A DNA stretch of 64,000 bases. Source: Dechloromonas sp. CZR5 (lineage in GTDB: Bacteria > Pseudomonadota > Gammaproteobacteria > Burkholderiales > Rhodocyclaceae). The stretch spans positions 310,001 to 374,000 of the forward strand of contig NZ_VUYQ01000001.1 in the NCBI RefSeq assembly GCF_008711155.1. The letters run 5' to 3'. Shown here in pieces: positions 26,527 through 34,724 of the stretch. Position numbers and translations under genes: made by a program. The notes under the pieces are model-generated. The model did not search any database. It had not been told where the DNA came from and saw nothing but the letters and a program-made list of their open reading frames with translations. Numbering within the stretch: position 1 is the stretch's first letter; each line of letters starts with the position of its first letter.

Positions 26527-27287
26527 GCCGTACCTTTGGCGCCGTGATCATCGGCGATGAAATCCTGTCGGGAAAGCGGCAGGACAAGCACTTTGCGAAA
26601 ATTGCCGAACTGCTCGGGGCACGCGGCCTGCGCCTGTCCTGGGTCGAATACCTGGGCGATGACCGCCAGCGTCTGGCGGCAACGTTCAAGCGCACGATGG
26701 CGTCCGGCGATGTCGTCTTTTCCTGTGGCGGCATCGGCAATACGCCGGACGACCACACCCGACAGGCTGTCGCGGCGGCTCTCGGTGTGGGGCTGGAACT
26801 GCATCCAGAGGCTTTTGAGGAATTGAAGCTCCGCTTCGCCGGCGAGGAGATCACCGACCAGCGCAAGTTGCTGGTTACCTTTCCGGCCGGGGTGCGGATG
26901 ATTCCCAACCCGTTCAACCGCATCGCCGGCTTCATGGCCAAGGAGCACTACTTTGTGCCCGGTTTCCCCCAGATGGCGCACCCGATGATCGAATGGGCAC
27001 TCGATACCTTCTACAAGGCCGAATTTCAGCCGGTAACGGATACCGTGGAGAAGGCCTACCTGCTGACCGGGCCAGCTGCCTATGAGAGCGCGCTGCTCGA
27101 CCTGATGGAGCGCATCGTCGCCGACTATCCGACGCTGCGCCTTTTCTCCCTGCCGTCGCTGGTCGGCAAGGAGCGTAAACACCTCGAGCTCGGGGTGGAA
27201 GGTGCTCCGGCCTTGGTCGACAAGGCGATGGCGGACATTCGAGCCGAGGTCGAACGACGCGGTATCAGCTGGAGTTGGCGGCCATGA
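26523..27287 (+). CDS. Molybdopterin-binding domain protein (CinA N-terminal-like)
   Basis: 254 aa, ATGA-coupled to the EI24 gene. The MoCF-biosynthesis/CinA fold is seen in FGAVIIGDEILSGKRQDKH, SCGGIGNTPDDHTRQAVA and NPFNRIAGF. CinA-type enzymes of this length without the C-terminal amidase domain occur widely in betaproteobacteria; a nicotinamide-nucleotide or molybdopterin-related role is possible but unproven. Confidence 0.85.
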   Translation: MSRTFGAVIIGDEILSGKRQDKHFAKIAELLGARGLRLSWVEYLGDDRQRLAATFKRTMASGDVVFSCGGIGNTPDDHTRQAVAAALGVGLELHPEAFEELKLRFAGEEITDQRKLLVTFPAGVRMIPNPFNRIAGFMAKEHYFVPGFPQMAHPMIEWALDTFYKAEFQPVTDTVEKAYLLTGPAAYESALLDLMERIVADYPTLRLFSLPSLVGKERKHLELGVEGAPALVDKAMADIRAEVERRGISWSWRP

Positions 27288-27769
27288 AGCCGGCACAGCA
27301 CCCGACAGCCCTGCGTACGCAGGGCTTGCTTGCCGATGCCGGTTTGCCGGTGCAGGTGGTCGAATTCGAACAGCCGACGCGGACCAGCGCCGAGGCGGCC
27401 GAAGCGATCGGCTGCTCGGTGGCGGAAATCGCCAAATCAGTCGTCTTTCGCAACAAGACGGCCGGTGGTGCGGTGGTGGTCGTCGCCAGCGGCGCCAACC
27501 GCGTCAGCGAAACCAAGGTAGCGGCTAGCCTGGGCGTCAAGCTGGGGCGGGCCGATGCCGATTTCGTCAGGGAGGCAACCGGCTATGTGATCGGCGGCGT
27601 GGCGCCACTCGGACATACCGGGCCGGTTCGGCTGCTGCTCGACCGCGATCTCCTGCAGTACGAGACGCTCTGGGCGGCGGCGGGAACGCCGTTCTCGGTG
27701 TTCCCGCTGGCACCGGCAGCCTTGCAGGCATTGACCGGGGCCGATTGGGCGGATATTCGCCAGGACTGA
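27284..27769 (+). CDS. YbaK/EbsC-family Cys-tRNA deacylase-like protein
   Basis: 161 aa from the ATG at 27284, overlapping the previous stop (ATGA); a TTG nine bases upstream is less likely. The YbaK fold has GCSVAEIAKSVVFR (with the conserved Lys), GYVIGGVAPLGH and the DRDLLQYETLWAAAGTP segment. Family members hydrolyse mischarged aminoacyl-tRNA such as Cys-tRNA-Pro. Last gene of the hrpA-EI24-cinA-like-ybaK group. Confidence 0.9.
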   Translation: MKPAQHPTALRTQGLLADAGLPVQVVEFEQPTRTSAEAAEAIGCSVAEIAKSVVFRNKTAGGAVVVVASGANRVSETKVAASLGVKLGRADADFVREATGYVIGGVAPLGHTGPVRLLLDRDLLQYETLWAAAGTPFSVFPLAPAALQALTGADWADIRQD

Positions 27770-27790
27770 TTCGACGGCGCTTCCGGCCAC

Positions 27791-27817
27791 AAAAAGCCCG
27801 CGTCAGGCGCGGGCTTC
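27791..27817 (-). terminator. Terminator of the phasin operon (minus strand)
   Basis: AGCCCGCG and CGCGGGCT pair with a short loop; on the minus strand the stem is followed by five T. It lies 27 bases after the second phasin stop and may also serve ybaK from the other side. Confidence 0.75.
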
Positions 27818-27843
27818 GTCAAGCAAGGCGATTGGGCGCTTGC

Positions 27844-28416
27844 TTACTTGGCGGCTTTCTTCGCAGCAGCGGCAGTGGCGCTCTTCTTGGCCGGTGCGAT
27901 GGCGGTAGCCTGGCTGGCAGCCTGGATGTTGGCTTCGGCAATGTCGGACAGCTGCTTGGCCATCGAGGTCATCTGGTCGAAAGCCTTGGTCGAGGCACCG
28001 AGCATCGACTGCATGGTGGCTGCAAACACATCGCCGCCGACCGGAGCGGAAGCCTTTGCCTTCTCGACGGCCGTTTCGGCGTTCTTCGTGAAGCTGCTGT
28101 ACTGGGCTTCCATGACCGAGGTGATTTCCTTCTGCATTTCGGAAACCAGGTCATAGACGCTGCGCGAGTAGCTGACCAGCTTGTCGACGTTCGGCTGGGC
28201 CAGTTCGCTGTTCAGCTTGGCGACGGCGTTGGCATCCTTGGCGCCAAGCAGTTGCTGGGTGTTGGCAACCGTGGAGTTGAAGAATTCGCGGGAAGCCGCC
28301 ATGTTGAGTGCGGTCAGGCGCTCGACGCCGTTGAAGGCGGTGCGCATCAGGGCCATCATGACTTCGGCGTTGGCTTTCTGGGCGGCGGTCAGTTGTTCGA
28401 AATTCGGGTTGCTCAT
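27844..28416 (-). CDS. phaP: Phasin family protein (second)
   Basis: 190 aa from the third of three consecutive ATG codons (28416), which leaves GGAG 6 bases upstream. Phasin_2-type helical protein: MSNPNFEQLTAAQKANAEVM, a long amphipathic coiled region without Cys, and a Lys/Ala-rich tail (APAKKSATAAAAKKAAK) that resembles DNA-binding or granule-associated tails. Clearly paralogous to the gene upstream. Phasins coat polyhydroxyalkanoate granules; no PHA synthase is in the window. Confidence 0.9.
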   Translation of the reverse strand: MSNPNFEQLTAAQKANAEVMMALMRTAFNGVERLTALNMAASREFFNSTVANTQQLLGAKDANAVAKLNSELAQPNVDKLVSYSRSVYDLVSEMQKEITSVMEAQYSSFTKNAETAVEKAKASAPVGGDVFAATMQSMLGASTKAFDQMTSMAKQLSDIAEANIQAASQATAIAPAKKSATAAAAKKAAK

Positions 28417-28458
28417 CATCATCTCCAGTTTTTGAATGTGTGCTGCGGATGAAACGAC

Positions 28459-28482
28459 AAACCCCCGCCGGAGCGGGGGTTT
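28459..28482 (-). terminator. Perfect 10-bp hairpin between the two phasin genes
   Basis: AAACCCCCGC and GCGGGGGTTT pair perfectly. On the transcribed minus strand the loop is TCCG, a UNCG-type tetraloop, and the stem ends in TTT. It probably terminates part of the transcripts from the first phasin or stabilises its 3' end, giving unequal expression of the two. Confidence 0.75.
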
Positions 28483-28491
28483 AAGAGGCAA

Positions 28492-29046
28492 TTACTTCTT
28501 CTTGGAAGCGGCGGCGGTAGCGCCAACGGCCTTGACGGTGGCGTTGGTGGCGGCAGCAACGTTGGCTTCGGTGATTTCGGCAACTTGCTTGGCAGCCTTG
28601 TTCATGTTGTCGAAAGCGGAGTTGGCGGCAGCGATGGCGCTCTTGACGGCGGCGACGGCAACGTCGGAACCGGCCGGAGCGGACTTGGCAGCCTTGTCCA
28701 GCAGGCCGGCAACGGTCTTCTGGAAGTCGCCGAACTGGGCTTCGACCATCTTGGACAGTTCTTCCTGGGTCTGGGCGGAGATTTCGTAAACGCTACGCGA
28801 GTAGGCAACGGCCTTCTCGACGTTCGGCTGGGCCAGCGAAGCCTGGATGGACAGGGCTTCCTGGACGTCCTTGGCACCCATCAGGGCCTTGGCGCCGGAA
28901 ACGGAATCTTCCATGACCGAACGGGCGGTGTTCAGGTTCAGGGCAGCGATGCGCTCGGCGGAAGCCAGGGCGGTGTTGGCCAGGGACAGCAGGGAATCGA
29001 CGGTGGCCTTGTTGGCGGCAGCGAATTGCTCAGGGGTCGTGAACAT
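28492..29046 (-). CDS. phaP: Phasin family protein (first)
   Basis: 184 aa, ATG at 29046 with GGAG upstream. Phasin_2 signature: MFTTPEQFAAANKATVDSLL, NTARSVMEDSV, then SQTQEEL-like helices and a short KK-rich end. Strong biased codon use (almost only one codon for Ala, Lys and Glu) indicates high expression. A near-consensus promoter and a palindromic operator-like site lie upstream. Confidence 0.92.
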   Translation of the reverse strand: MFTTPEQFAAANKATVDSLLSLANTALASAERIAALNLNTARSVMEDSVSGAKALMGAKDVQEALSIQASLAQPNVEKAVAYSRSVYEISAQTQEELSKMVEAQFGDFQKTVAGLLDKAAKSAPAGSDVAVAAVKSAIAAANSAFDNMNKAAKQVAEITEANVAAATNATVKAVGATAAASKKK

Positions 29047-29109
29047 GGGTTTATCTCCTCAGAAAAGTCATGTCGTACTACGAACTTTCGCAGCGTTGCC
29101 AACGGTTAT

Positions 29110-29126
29110 ATGTTGCGCTGCAGCAT
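29110..29126. promoter_or_regulatory. Second TGC/GCA dyad near the phasin transcription start
   Basis: ATGTTGCGCTGCAGCAT has imperfect dyad symmetry of the same TGC-GCA type as the upstream site and lies at the predicted start point. It is a candidate second PhaR-like site; this is inference. Confidence 0.35.
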
Positions 29127-29133
29127 GAACTTA

Positions 29134-29161
29134 ATTATAGGGATGATTATCCGCTTGTCAA
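29134..29161 (-). promoter_or_regulatory. Sigma70 promoter of the phasin operon
   Basis: On the minus strand TTGACA (29161-29156) and TATAAT (29139-29134) are separated by 16 bases, so both hexamers are perfect. The predicted start is near 29127, giving an ~80-base leader. Confidence 0.85.
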
Positions 29162-29169
29162 CAACAATT

Positions 29170-29184
29170 TTGTGCAGTGCACAA
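29170..29184. promoter_or_regulatory. Palindromic operator candidate (PhaR-like) upstream of the phasin promoter
   Basis: TTGTGCAGTGCACAA is a perfect 7-bp inverted repeat around one G, extended by CAACAATT/TTGTTG on the flanks. It ends 9 bases upstream of the -35 box. PhaR regulators of phasin genes bind TGC/GCA-rich dyads, so this is the best candidate site. Confidence 0.55.
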
Positions 29185-29276
29185 TTGTTGATAAATCGAT
29201 GTAAATCAGTCGCTTGAGGGTGGTGGTGAAATGCCTGTGTGGTGCTGCTGTTGCCTGCCTTGGGCGCCGGGATGGC

Positions 29277-29879
29277 CTATTGTTGCGGGGTGGTGGCGGA
29301 GAGGCCGCCGGAGCCCTTGAGCTGCAAGCGCTCGCCGCGGGCGGCCGGCTGTTCCGGTTCCGTATCCTTGTTCTTGGGCTGGATCACCGCGCGAACGCGT
29401 GGCGGTGCGGCACTCGGGTCGCGGGTCTCGCCGGCAGTGACCAGGTATTTTTCGTTGACGGCGTCGTACCAGATGTAATCGCCCTTTACCTGGTCTTCGC
29501 CGCTCTTGACCCAGGCGCGGTGGAACAGCTCGGCAATCTCGGTATTGGTGTTGTACTCGATCCGTTCGGCTTCGCCCTCGACGTATTCGTCCTTGCCTTC
29601 GCGCTTCTGGCGGAATCGTGCCAGGTTGCCCTTGCCGGCAAAGGCGGTGCCTTTCTGGAAGCCGTAGCGGTCTTCGGTAATGATCACGCGTTCCGCCTTG
29701 AGCACCATGGTGCCTTTGGTGATGACGACATCGCCCTCCAGGATCTGGATTTTCTTGGCATCGTCGATCGACACGCGGCTGGCCTCCAGCAGCATCGGTT
29801 TGTCGCGGTCGGCCTTTTCGGCAAGGGCGGGCAGGCTGGCCAGCAGGCAAAGAGTAAGCGTGACAAGGCGAACGGTCAT
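29277..29879 (-). CDS. lptA: LPS transport periplasmic protein LptA
   Basis: 200 aa from the ATG at 29879, overlapping the lptC stop (ATGA). Signal peptide (MTVRLVTLTLCLLASLPALA), then the OstA/LptA beta-jellyroll repeat sequence (LEGDVVITKGTMVLKAERV, GEAERIEYNTNTEIAEL). LptA bridges LptC and LptDE for LPS transfer. Unusually, lptB does not follow; phasin genes come next. Confidence 0.93.
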   Translation of the reverse strand: MTVRLVTLTLCLLASLPALAEKADRDKPMLLEASRVSIDDAKKIQILEGDVVITKGTMVLKAERVIITEDRYGFQKGTAFAGKGNLARFRQKREGKDEYVEGEAERIEYNTNTEIAELFHRAWVKSGEDQVKGDYIWYDAVNEKYLVTAGETRDPSAAPPRVRAVIQPKNKDTEPEQPAARGERLQLKGSGGLSATTPQQ

Positions 29880-30457
29880 GGCGTTGATCTCGGACGGATG
29901 TATTGTCCCTTGACCTGCGATTGCAGAACGAAGGTGGACTTGTTGTTGTCGATCTGGGCGCCGACGCCGGTGACCCAGGATTGGCCCTGGGTAATCTCGA
30001 CGGGGCTGTTGGTGAAGGCGAAGCCGGCTTCGGTCTGGACCGTCAGGTCCGGCATGCGGGCCACCAGTTCCTGCTGCTCGGGCGTGGCGGCGCGGGTGAC
30101 GCGTACGTCGTCCCACAAGTAGGCCACTTCCCCCTTCGAGGTGACTTTGGCAAATTTTGACGTCACGGTGATCTGCGGTGCATCCGGGCGATAGCTGATC
30201 AGGATCGGCGATTGCAACTCCGAGCTGTCGTCATCCGGGTAATGGACCATATAGGGGCCGGTCAGCCGATACTTGACCTGGCCGGTCTCGTCGAAGCGGC
30301 GGACGGTATAGTTTTCAGCGATCCCGTCCGGATCGTGGCGCAATTTGCCGTCATGCTTGTCGTTGCCAAGGTCGATGGCGCCTTGCAGCCAAAAGGTCAG
30401 CCCGGCCAGCACGGACAGGATGATGATCGGGAAGAGTTGGCTGGGCCAGTGCTTCAT
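29876..30457 (-). CDS. lptC: LPS export protein LptC
   Basis: 193 aa. N-terminal membrane anchor (LFPIIILSVLAGLTFWLQG, about residues 8-26), then a single periplasmic jellyroll with DGIAENYTVRRFDETG and a C-terminal RPRSTP. LptC docks on LptBFG and passes LPS to LptA. Starts overlap kdsC by one base (TGATG). Confidence 0.92.
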   Translation of the reverse strand: MKHWPSQLFPIIILSVLAGLTFWLQGAIDLGNDKHDGKLRHDPDGIAENYTVRRFDETGQVKYRLTGPYMVHYPDDDSSELQSPILISYRPDAPQITVTSKFAKVTSKGEVAYLWDDVRVTRAATPEQQELVARMPDLTVQTEAGFAFTNSPVEITQGQSWVTGVGAQIDNNKSTFVLQSQVKGQYIRPRSTP

Positions 30458-30981
30458 CAGGCTTCGAGGTAGGGGGCAAACGCTTCGTCGAGCTTGCCCT
30501 GGGCGCTGAGGATGAACTCGATGGCCTCGCGTACCGCGCCCTGCCCGCCGGCAGCCTCGGTAATGGTGTGCACGCGGTCCTTGACGATGGGACGGGCGTT
30601 GGCCGGGGCGATGGTGAGCCCGGCATGTGCCATGGCCGGCAGATCGATCAGGTCGTCGCCCATGAAGGCCAGCTCGGACCAGTCGAGGCAGAGTTTTTCA
30701 AGCAACTTGGCGGCGACATCGCGTTTGTTGCCGACGCCCTGAAAGACGTGGGAGACACCGAGGTCGGCGGCACGGTGCGAGACGACACCGGAATTGCGGC
30801 CGGTGATGATGGCCACCTCGATGCCGACGCGCTTGAGCAGCACGATGCCGAGGCCGTCCTGGACGTTGAAGGTCTTGAATTCGTGACCGTCGTCGGAATA
30901 GTGCAGGCCGCCGTCGGTCATCACGCCGTCGATGTCGAAGGCGACGAGTTTGATACGGGCGGCGCGGGTCTTGGCGTCCAT
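30457..30981 (-). CDS. kdsC: 3-deoxy-D-manno-octulosonate 8-phosphate phosphatase
   Basis: 174 aa HAD-superfamily enzyme with nucleophile motif FDIDGVMTDG (about residues 15-24), SDDGHEFKTF, ITGRNSG and FMGDDLIDLPAM. It removes phosphate from Kdo-8-phosphate in LPS inner-core synthesis. Overlaps kdsD by one base and lptC by one base. Confidence 0.95.
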   Translation of the reverse strand: MDAKTRAARIKLVAFDIDGVMTDGGLHYSDDGHEFKTFNVQDGLGIVLLKRVGIEVAIITGRNSGVVSHRAADLGVSHVFQGVGNKRDVAAKLLEKLCLDWSELAFMGDDLIDLPAMAHAGLTIAPANARPIVKDRVHTITEAAGGQGAVREAIEFILSAQGKLDEAFAPYLEA

Positions 30982-31979
30982 CAGATGACCTTGGCGGTGA
31001 AGAGATCGTGCATGTTGAGGGCGCCGATGAGGCGGTTGTCGCCGTCGACCACGAGCAAGGCATTGATGCGCAGGCGCTCCATCATTTCGACGGCTTCGAC
31101 GGCCAACTGGTCCGGGCCGATGGTGCGCGGATCGGGATGCATGACCGAGGCGATGTCGCCTTGTTGCAGGTCAAGCCGCTTTTCGAAGGCGCGGCGCAGG
31201 TCGCCGTCGGTGAAGATGCCGAGGATGGACTTGTCCGGTGCGGTGATGGCGACCAGGCCGAGGCCGCCGCGCGACATGGCGATGATGGCTTCCGTGATGC
31301 CGGTGGTCGGGGCCACGGCGGGAACGCGGTCGTCGGCGCGCATCACATCGCGAACGTGGGTGAGCAGGCGGCGACCGAGTGAGCCGCCGGGGTGCGAGCG
31401 GGCGAAGTCTTCCGGACCGAAGCCGCGGGCGTCGAGCAGGGCGACCGCCAGCGCATCGCCCAGTGCCAGTGCGGCGGTGGTGCTCGCCGTCGGGGCGAGG
31501 TTGTGCGGGCAGGCTTCCTGTGCGACGCCGGCATCGAGGTGAATGTCGGCTTCGCGCGCCAGCGTCGAGGTCGGTACGCCTGTCATGGCGATGATCCGGG
31601 CGCCCTGGCGCTTGAGGGCGGGCAGGATGCTCAGCAGTTCGCCGGATTCTCCCGAGTTGGAGAGCGCCAGCAACACGTCGTCGCGGGTGATCATGCCCAG
31701 GTCGCCGTGGCTGGCTTCGGCCGGATGGACGAAATAAGCCGGGGTGCCGGTGCTGGCCATGGTGGCGGCGATCTTGCGTGCGATATGTCCTGATTTGCCC
31801 ATGCCGCTGACGATCAGGCGACCGTGGCAGTTGAGGATCAGTTCGACGGAACGGGAAAAATCGCCATCGAGTCGCCCCTGCAGGGCCTCCACGGCGGCCG
31901 CTTCGATGCTCAGGGTCTGGCGACCGAGTTCCAGAGCGCGTTCCGGCGAAAAGCGATGAGCGTTTAGGCTTGGGTTCAT
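30981..31979 (-). CDS. kdsD: D-arabinose 5-phosphate isomerase
   Basis: 332 aa from the ATG at 31979 (MNPSLNAHRF); a longer frame runs into the divergent antiporter. N-terminal SIS domain (about 45-180; MGKSGHIARKIAATMASTGTP, SNSGESGELL) and two C-terminal CBS domains (about 210-330). It converts ribulose 5-phosphate to arabinose 5-phosphate for Kdo. First gene of kdsD-kdsC-lptC-lptA. Confidence 0.94.
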   Translation of the reverse strand: MNPSLNAHRFSPERALELGRQTLSIEAAAVEALQGRLDGDFSRSVELILNCHGRLIVSGMGKSGHIARKIAATMASTGTPAYFVHPAEASHGDLGMITRDDVLLALSNSGESGELLSILPALKRQGARIIAMTGVPTSTLAREADIHLDAGVAQEACPHNLAPTASTTAALALGDALAVALLDARGFGPEDFARSHPGGSLGRRLLTHVRDVMRADDRVPAVAPTTGITEAIIAMSRGGLGLVAITAPDKSILGIFTDGDLRRAFEKRLDLQQGDIASVMHPDPRTIGPDQLAVEAVEMMERLRINALLVVDGDNRLIGALNMHDLFTAKVI

Positions 31980-31999
31980 GGCAGGGCTGCGGTTAAGAT

Positions 32000-33991
32000 G
32001 TGGGAAGTATACCTGAATCGCGAAAACGGCCCTTGAGCGCACTTTCCCTCGTCCTGTTGCTGCTTGGCGCCTCGGTCCTGGCCGTGGTCATCTTCCGGCG
32101 CTTCAACCTGCCGCCGGTGCTCGGCTACCTGTTTGTCGGCAGCGTGATCGGCCCGCATGCCCTGAACTTGATGAGCGAGATGCATAGCGCCGAGTATCTG
32201 GCGGAGTTCGGCGTCGTCTTCCTGATGTTCTCGATCGGCCTGGAGTTTTCGCTGCCCAAGCTCTATGCCATGAAGCGCATCGTGTTTGGCCTGGGCTTGC
32301 TGCAGGTTGTCGTCAGCATGGCCCTGATCGCCGGGCTGGTCATGCTGTTCGGCGTCAGTTGGCAGCTGGGCATTGCGCTCGGCGGGGTGTTCGCCATGTC
32401 GTCCACGGCGGTCATCACGAAGCTGCTGGCCGAGCGCATGCAGCTCGATTCCGCGCACGGTCGCGAAATCATGGGGGTGCTGCTGTTTCAGGATCTGGCG
32501 GTGGTTCCGTTGCTGGTCATCATCCCGTCGCTGACCCAGCCGCCGGAAAAACTCGCGGTCTTGCTCGGCATCGCCCTGCTGAAAGCGGTGGTCGTGCTGG
32601 CGGTCATCCTGGTGTTCGGGCAGCGCTTGATGCGCAAGTGGTTTCACTTTGTCGCCCGCGCCAAGTCCTCGGAGGTGTTCGTGCTCAACGTGCTGCTGAT
32701 CACGCTGAGCCTGGCTACCCTCACCGAGCTGGCCGGCCTGTCGCTGGCGCTGGGGGCGTTTGTCGCCGGCATGCTGATTTCGGAAACCGAATACAAGCTG
32801 CAGGTGGAAGAGGACATCAAGCCCTTTCGCGACGTGTTGATGGGCCTGTTCTTCGTCACCATCGGCGTGAAGCTCGATCTGCATATTCTGGTCGGGCTGT
32901 GGTGGCAGGTGCTGCTTGCCGTCGTTGCGCTTCTGGTCATCAAGTCGCTGATCGTCGGCCTGCTGTCGTGGCGGCTCGGCGCTTCGCCCGGTAACGCCAT
33001 TCGTTCAGCGCTCTGGCTGTGTGCTGGTGGCGAATTCGGTTTCGTGCTGCTGGGCGAAGTGATGCGTCTGCCCAGGGAAATCCAGCAGGTTGCGCTGACC
33101 ACGCTGGTGCTGTCCATGCTCATCGCGCCGTTCGTCGTCCAGTACAGCGAGCGCATTGTCGTCCGCTTCGTGGCCAGCGAATGGCTGATGCGCTCGATGC
33201 AGCTGACCCGGATCGCCGCCCAGTCCATGGGCTCCGAAAAACACGCCATCCTATGCGGATTCGGGCGTAACGGCCAATACCTGGCGCGCTTTCTCGGGCA
33301 GGAAGACATCAATTATGTCGCCCTCGACCTCGATCCCGATCGGGTACGAGAGGCCTCGGCGGGTGGCGAGAGCGTCGTTTATGGCGACGCGGGACGCAAG
33401 GAGGCCTTGATGGCGGCCGGCCTGATGCGGGCCAGCGTGGTGATCGTCACCATCAGCGATACGGCGCTGGCCGAGAAGATTTTGCACCACGTGCAGGAGT
33501 TGCGGCACGATTTGCCGGTCATCGTGCGTACGGCGGATGAACGCGATATGGATCGCCTGACCCGTGCGGGGGCCGCCGAGGTCGTGCCGGAAGCGCTCGA
33601 GGCCAGTCTTATGTTGGCCTCGCACGCACTGGTTCTGGTTGGCGTGCCGATCAATCGGGTGCTCAAGCGCATCCGGCAGACCCGTTCGCAACGCTACAGC
33701 CTGCTGCGCGGCTTCTATCGCGGGATCACCGACCGCGACCACGATGAGGAAGATGAGCACCAGCCGCGCATGCACTCGGTGTTGCTGGCGGCCGGCGCCG
33801 CCGCCATCGGCAGGACGCTGGATGACCTCGATCTCGATAGCCTGAATTGCGAGGTCAGCGCCATTCGCCGCCGGGGGATACGGGCGCTGGAGCCGGCACC
33901 GGAAACGCGTCTGGAAGAGGGGGATGTGGTCGTCGTGCTTGGTTTGCCGGAGGCGGTTACCGCGGCTGAGGAGCGCCTGCTGCAGAAATGA
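32000..33991 (+). CDS. Monovalent cation:proton antiporter of the KefB/KefC (CPA2) family
   Basis: About 650-663 aa; the start is uncertain (GTG 32000 or TTG 32033, the latter giving LSALSLVLLLLGAS as N-terminus). About 12 membrane helices to residue ~390 with the CPA2 motifs, then a TrkA-N/RCK domain (GFGRNGQYLARFL, YVALDLDPDRV, VYGDAGRKEAL) and a TrkA-C domain near the end. Likely K+/H+ efflux, gated through the RCK domain. Divergent from kdsD, a frequent betaproteobacterial arrangement. Confidence 0.92.
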   Translation: MGSIPESRKRPLSALSLVLLLLGASVLAVVIFRRFNLPPVLGYLFVGSVIGPHALNLMSEMHSAEYLAEFGVVFLMFSIGLEFSLPKLYAMKRIVFGLGLLQVVVSMALIAGLVMLFGVSWQLGIALGGVFAMSSTAVITKLLAERMQLDSAHGREIMGVLLFQDLAVVPLLVIIPSLTQPPEKLAVLLGIALLKAVVVLAVILVFGQRLMRKWFHFVARAKSSEVFVLNVLLITLSLATLTELAGLSLALGAFVAGMLISETEYKLQVEEDIKPFRDVLMGLFFVTIGVKLDLHILVGLWWQVLLAVVALLVIKSLIVGLLSWRLGASPGNAIRSALWLCAGGEFGFVLLGEVMRLPREIQQVALTTLVLSMLIAPFVVQYSERIVVRFVASEWLMRSMQLTRIAAQSMGSEKHAILCGFGRNGQYLARFLGQEDINYVALDLDPDRVREASAGGESVVYGDAGRKEALMAAGLMRASVVIVTISDTALAEKILHHVQELRHDLPVIVRTADERDMDRLTRAGAAEVVPEALEASLMLASHALVLVGVPINRVLKRIRQTRSQRYSLLRGFYRGITDRDHDEEDEHQPRMHSVLLAAGAAAIGRTLDDLDLDSLNCEVSAIRRRGIRALEPAPETRLEEGDVVVVLGLPEAVTAAEERLLQK

Positions 33992-34014
33992 AAAAGCCCG
34001 CCTAGGCGGGCTTA
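33991..34014. terminator. Intrinsic terminator after the Kef antiporter and before the convergent pilin gene
   Basis: AAGCCCGCC and GGCGGGCTT form a near-perfect palindrome with TA at the centre and A-runs on the left, so it can end both convergent transcripts, with the better T-tract on the minus strand. Confidence 0.7.
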
Positions 34015-34036
34015 ACTAAATTCTTGGTGCTAAGCA

Positions 34037-34675
34037 TCAGAAGGCAAGACAGACAAGATAGCTTTTGCCGTCAGCGTATGCCTCGCCACTTTTCGTTGAA
34101 TCGACAGTGGACTGTGCGCGGATGGTACCTTTGTCTCCTGCGCCATCGTCCAAGGTGGTATCCAATTGCTGGGCCAGCTTGCTGTTGATGCCCGACGAAC
34201 AAATGTAATAGGTTCCATTCATGCCGCTAATTGGCGCGCTCATTTGAATGCCGACACTTCCACCTTCGGCGTTCGAGGGGAGGCTGGCGGTAGCTGCACT
34301 TGAAAAGTCGGTAGAGCCGGGGGCAAGCCCTGCCAAACGTACATGTTGCCAGAAGAGAACATTCTCGCTGGTTACGTCAGTGGAGTTCCAGGTGCCTTCA
34401 ATTACGCCGTTGCCAGTAGCTTGGCCTGTGGCGCTGGCTTTCTTGCCTCCGGTGAAGCGTGTATCGGCATTGGGGTCATCTCCAGGAAGTCGTTTGAATT
34501 TATCCTGATAACCGTAAATGAAGACGGGAATGGTTCTAAAGTCATTGGCGAGGTTTTTAACCTTCGCACTGTTGATCAACTCCTGGCCCTTCAGCACACC
34601 GCCCAGCAACAGGCCAATAATGACCAGCACGATGGCGATTTCGACGAGGGTGAAGCCCTTTTGATGGTTTTTCAT
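34037..34675 (-). CDS. Prepilin-like (type IV pilin/pseudopilin) protein with sigma54-type promoter
   Basis: 212 aa. Short basic leader MKNHQKG then FTLVEIAIVLVIIGLLLGGV: the G|F cleavage site and Glu5 of class III prepilins. The C-terminal region has two Cys (YICSSG and YLVCLAF) likely to form the D-region disulfide. GGAG sits 7 bases before the ATG and a -24/-12 promoter lies further up. It is separated from the other pseudopilins by the kinase and cyclase genes and is likely the major pilin of the MSHA-like system. Base composition is AT-richer than neighbours. Confidence 0.9.
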   Translation of the reverse strand: MKNHQKGFTLVEIAIVLVIIGLLLGGVLKGQELINSAKVKNLANDFRTIPVFIYGYQDKFKRLPGDDPNADTRFTGGKKASATGQATGNGVIEGTWNSTDVTSENVLFWQHVRLAGLAPGSTDFSSAATASLPSNAEGGSVGIQMSAPISGMNGTYYICSSGINSKLAQQLDTTLDDGAGDKGTIRAQSTVDSTKSGEAYADGKSYLVCLAF

Positions 34676-34708
34676 GGCATGCTCCGAATTTAACTCCTGT
34701 GCGGGTCA

Positions 34709-34724
34709 TGCAATTTATGTGCCT
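34709..34724 (-). promoter_or_regulatory. Sigma54 (-24/-12) promoter of the pilin gene
   Basis: On the minus strand the sequence is AGGCACATAAATTGCA: GGCAC, five bases, TTGCA, matching TGGCAC-N5-TTGCA at all but the first position with correct spacing. The predicted start is about 12 bases downstream, near 34698. Confidence 0.8.
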
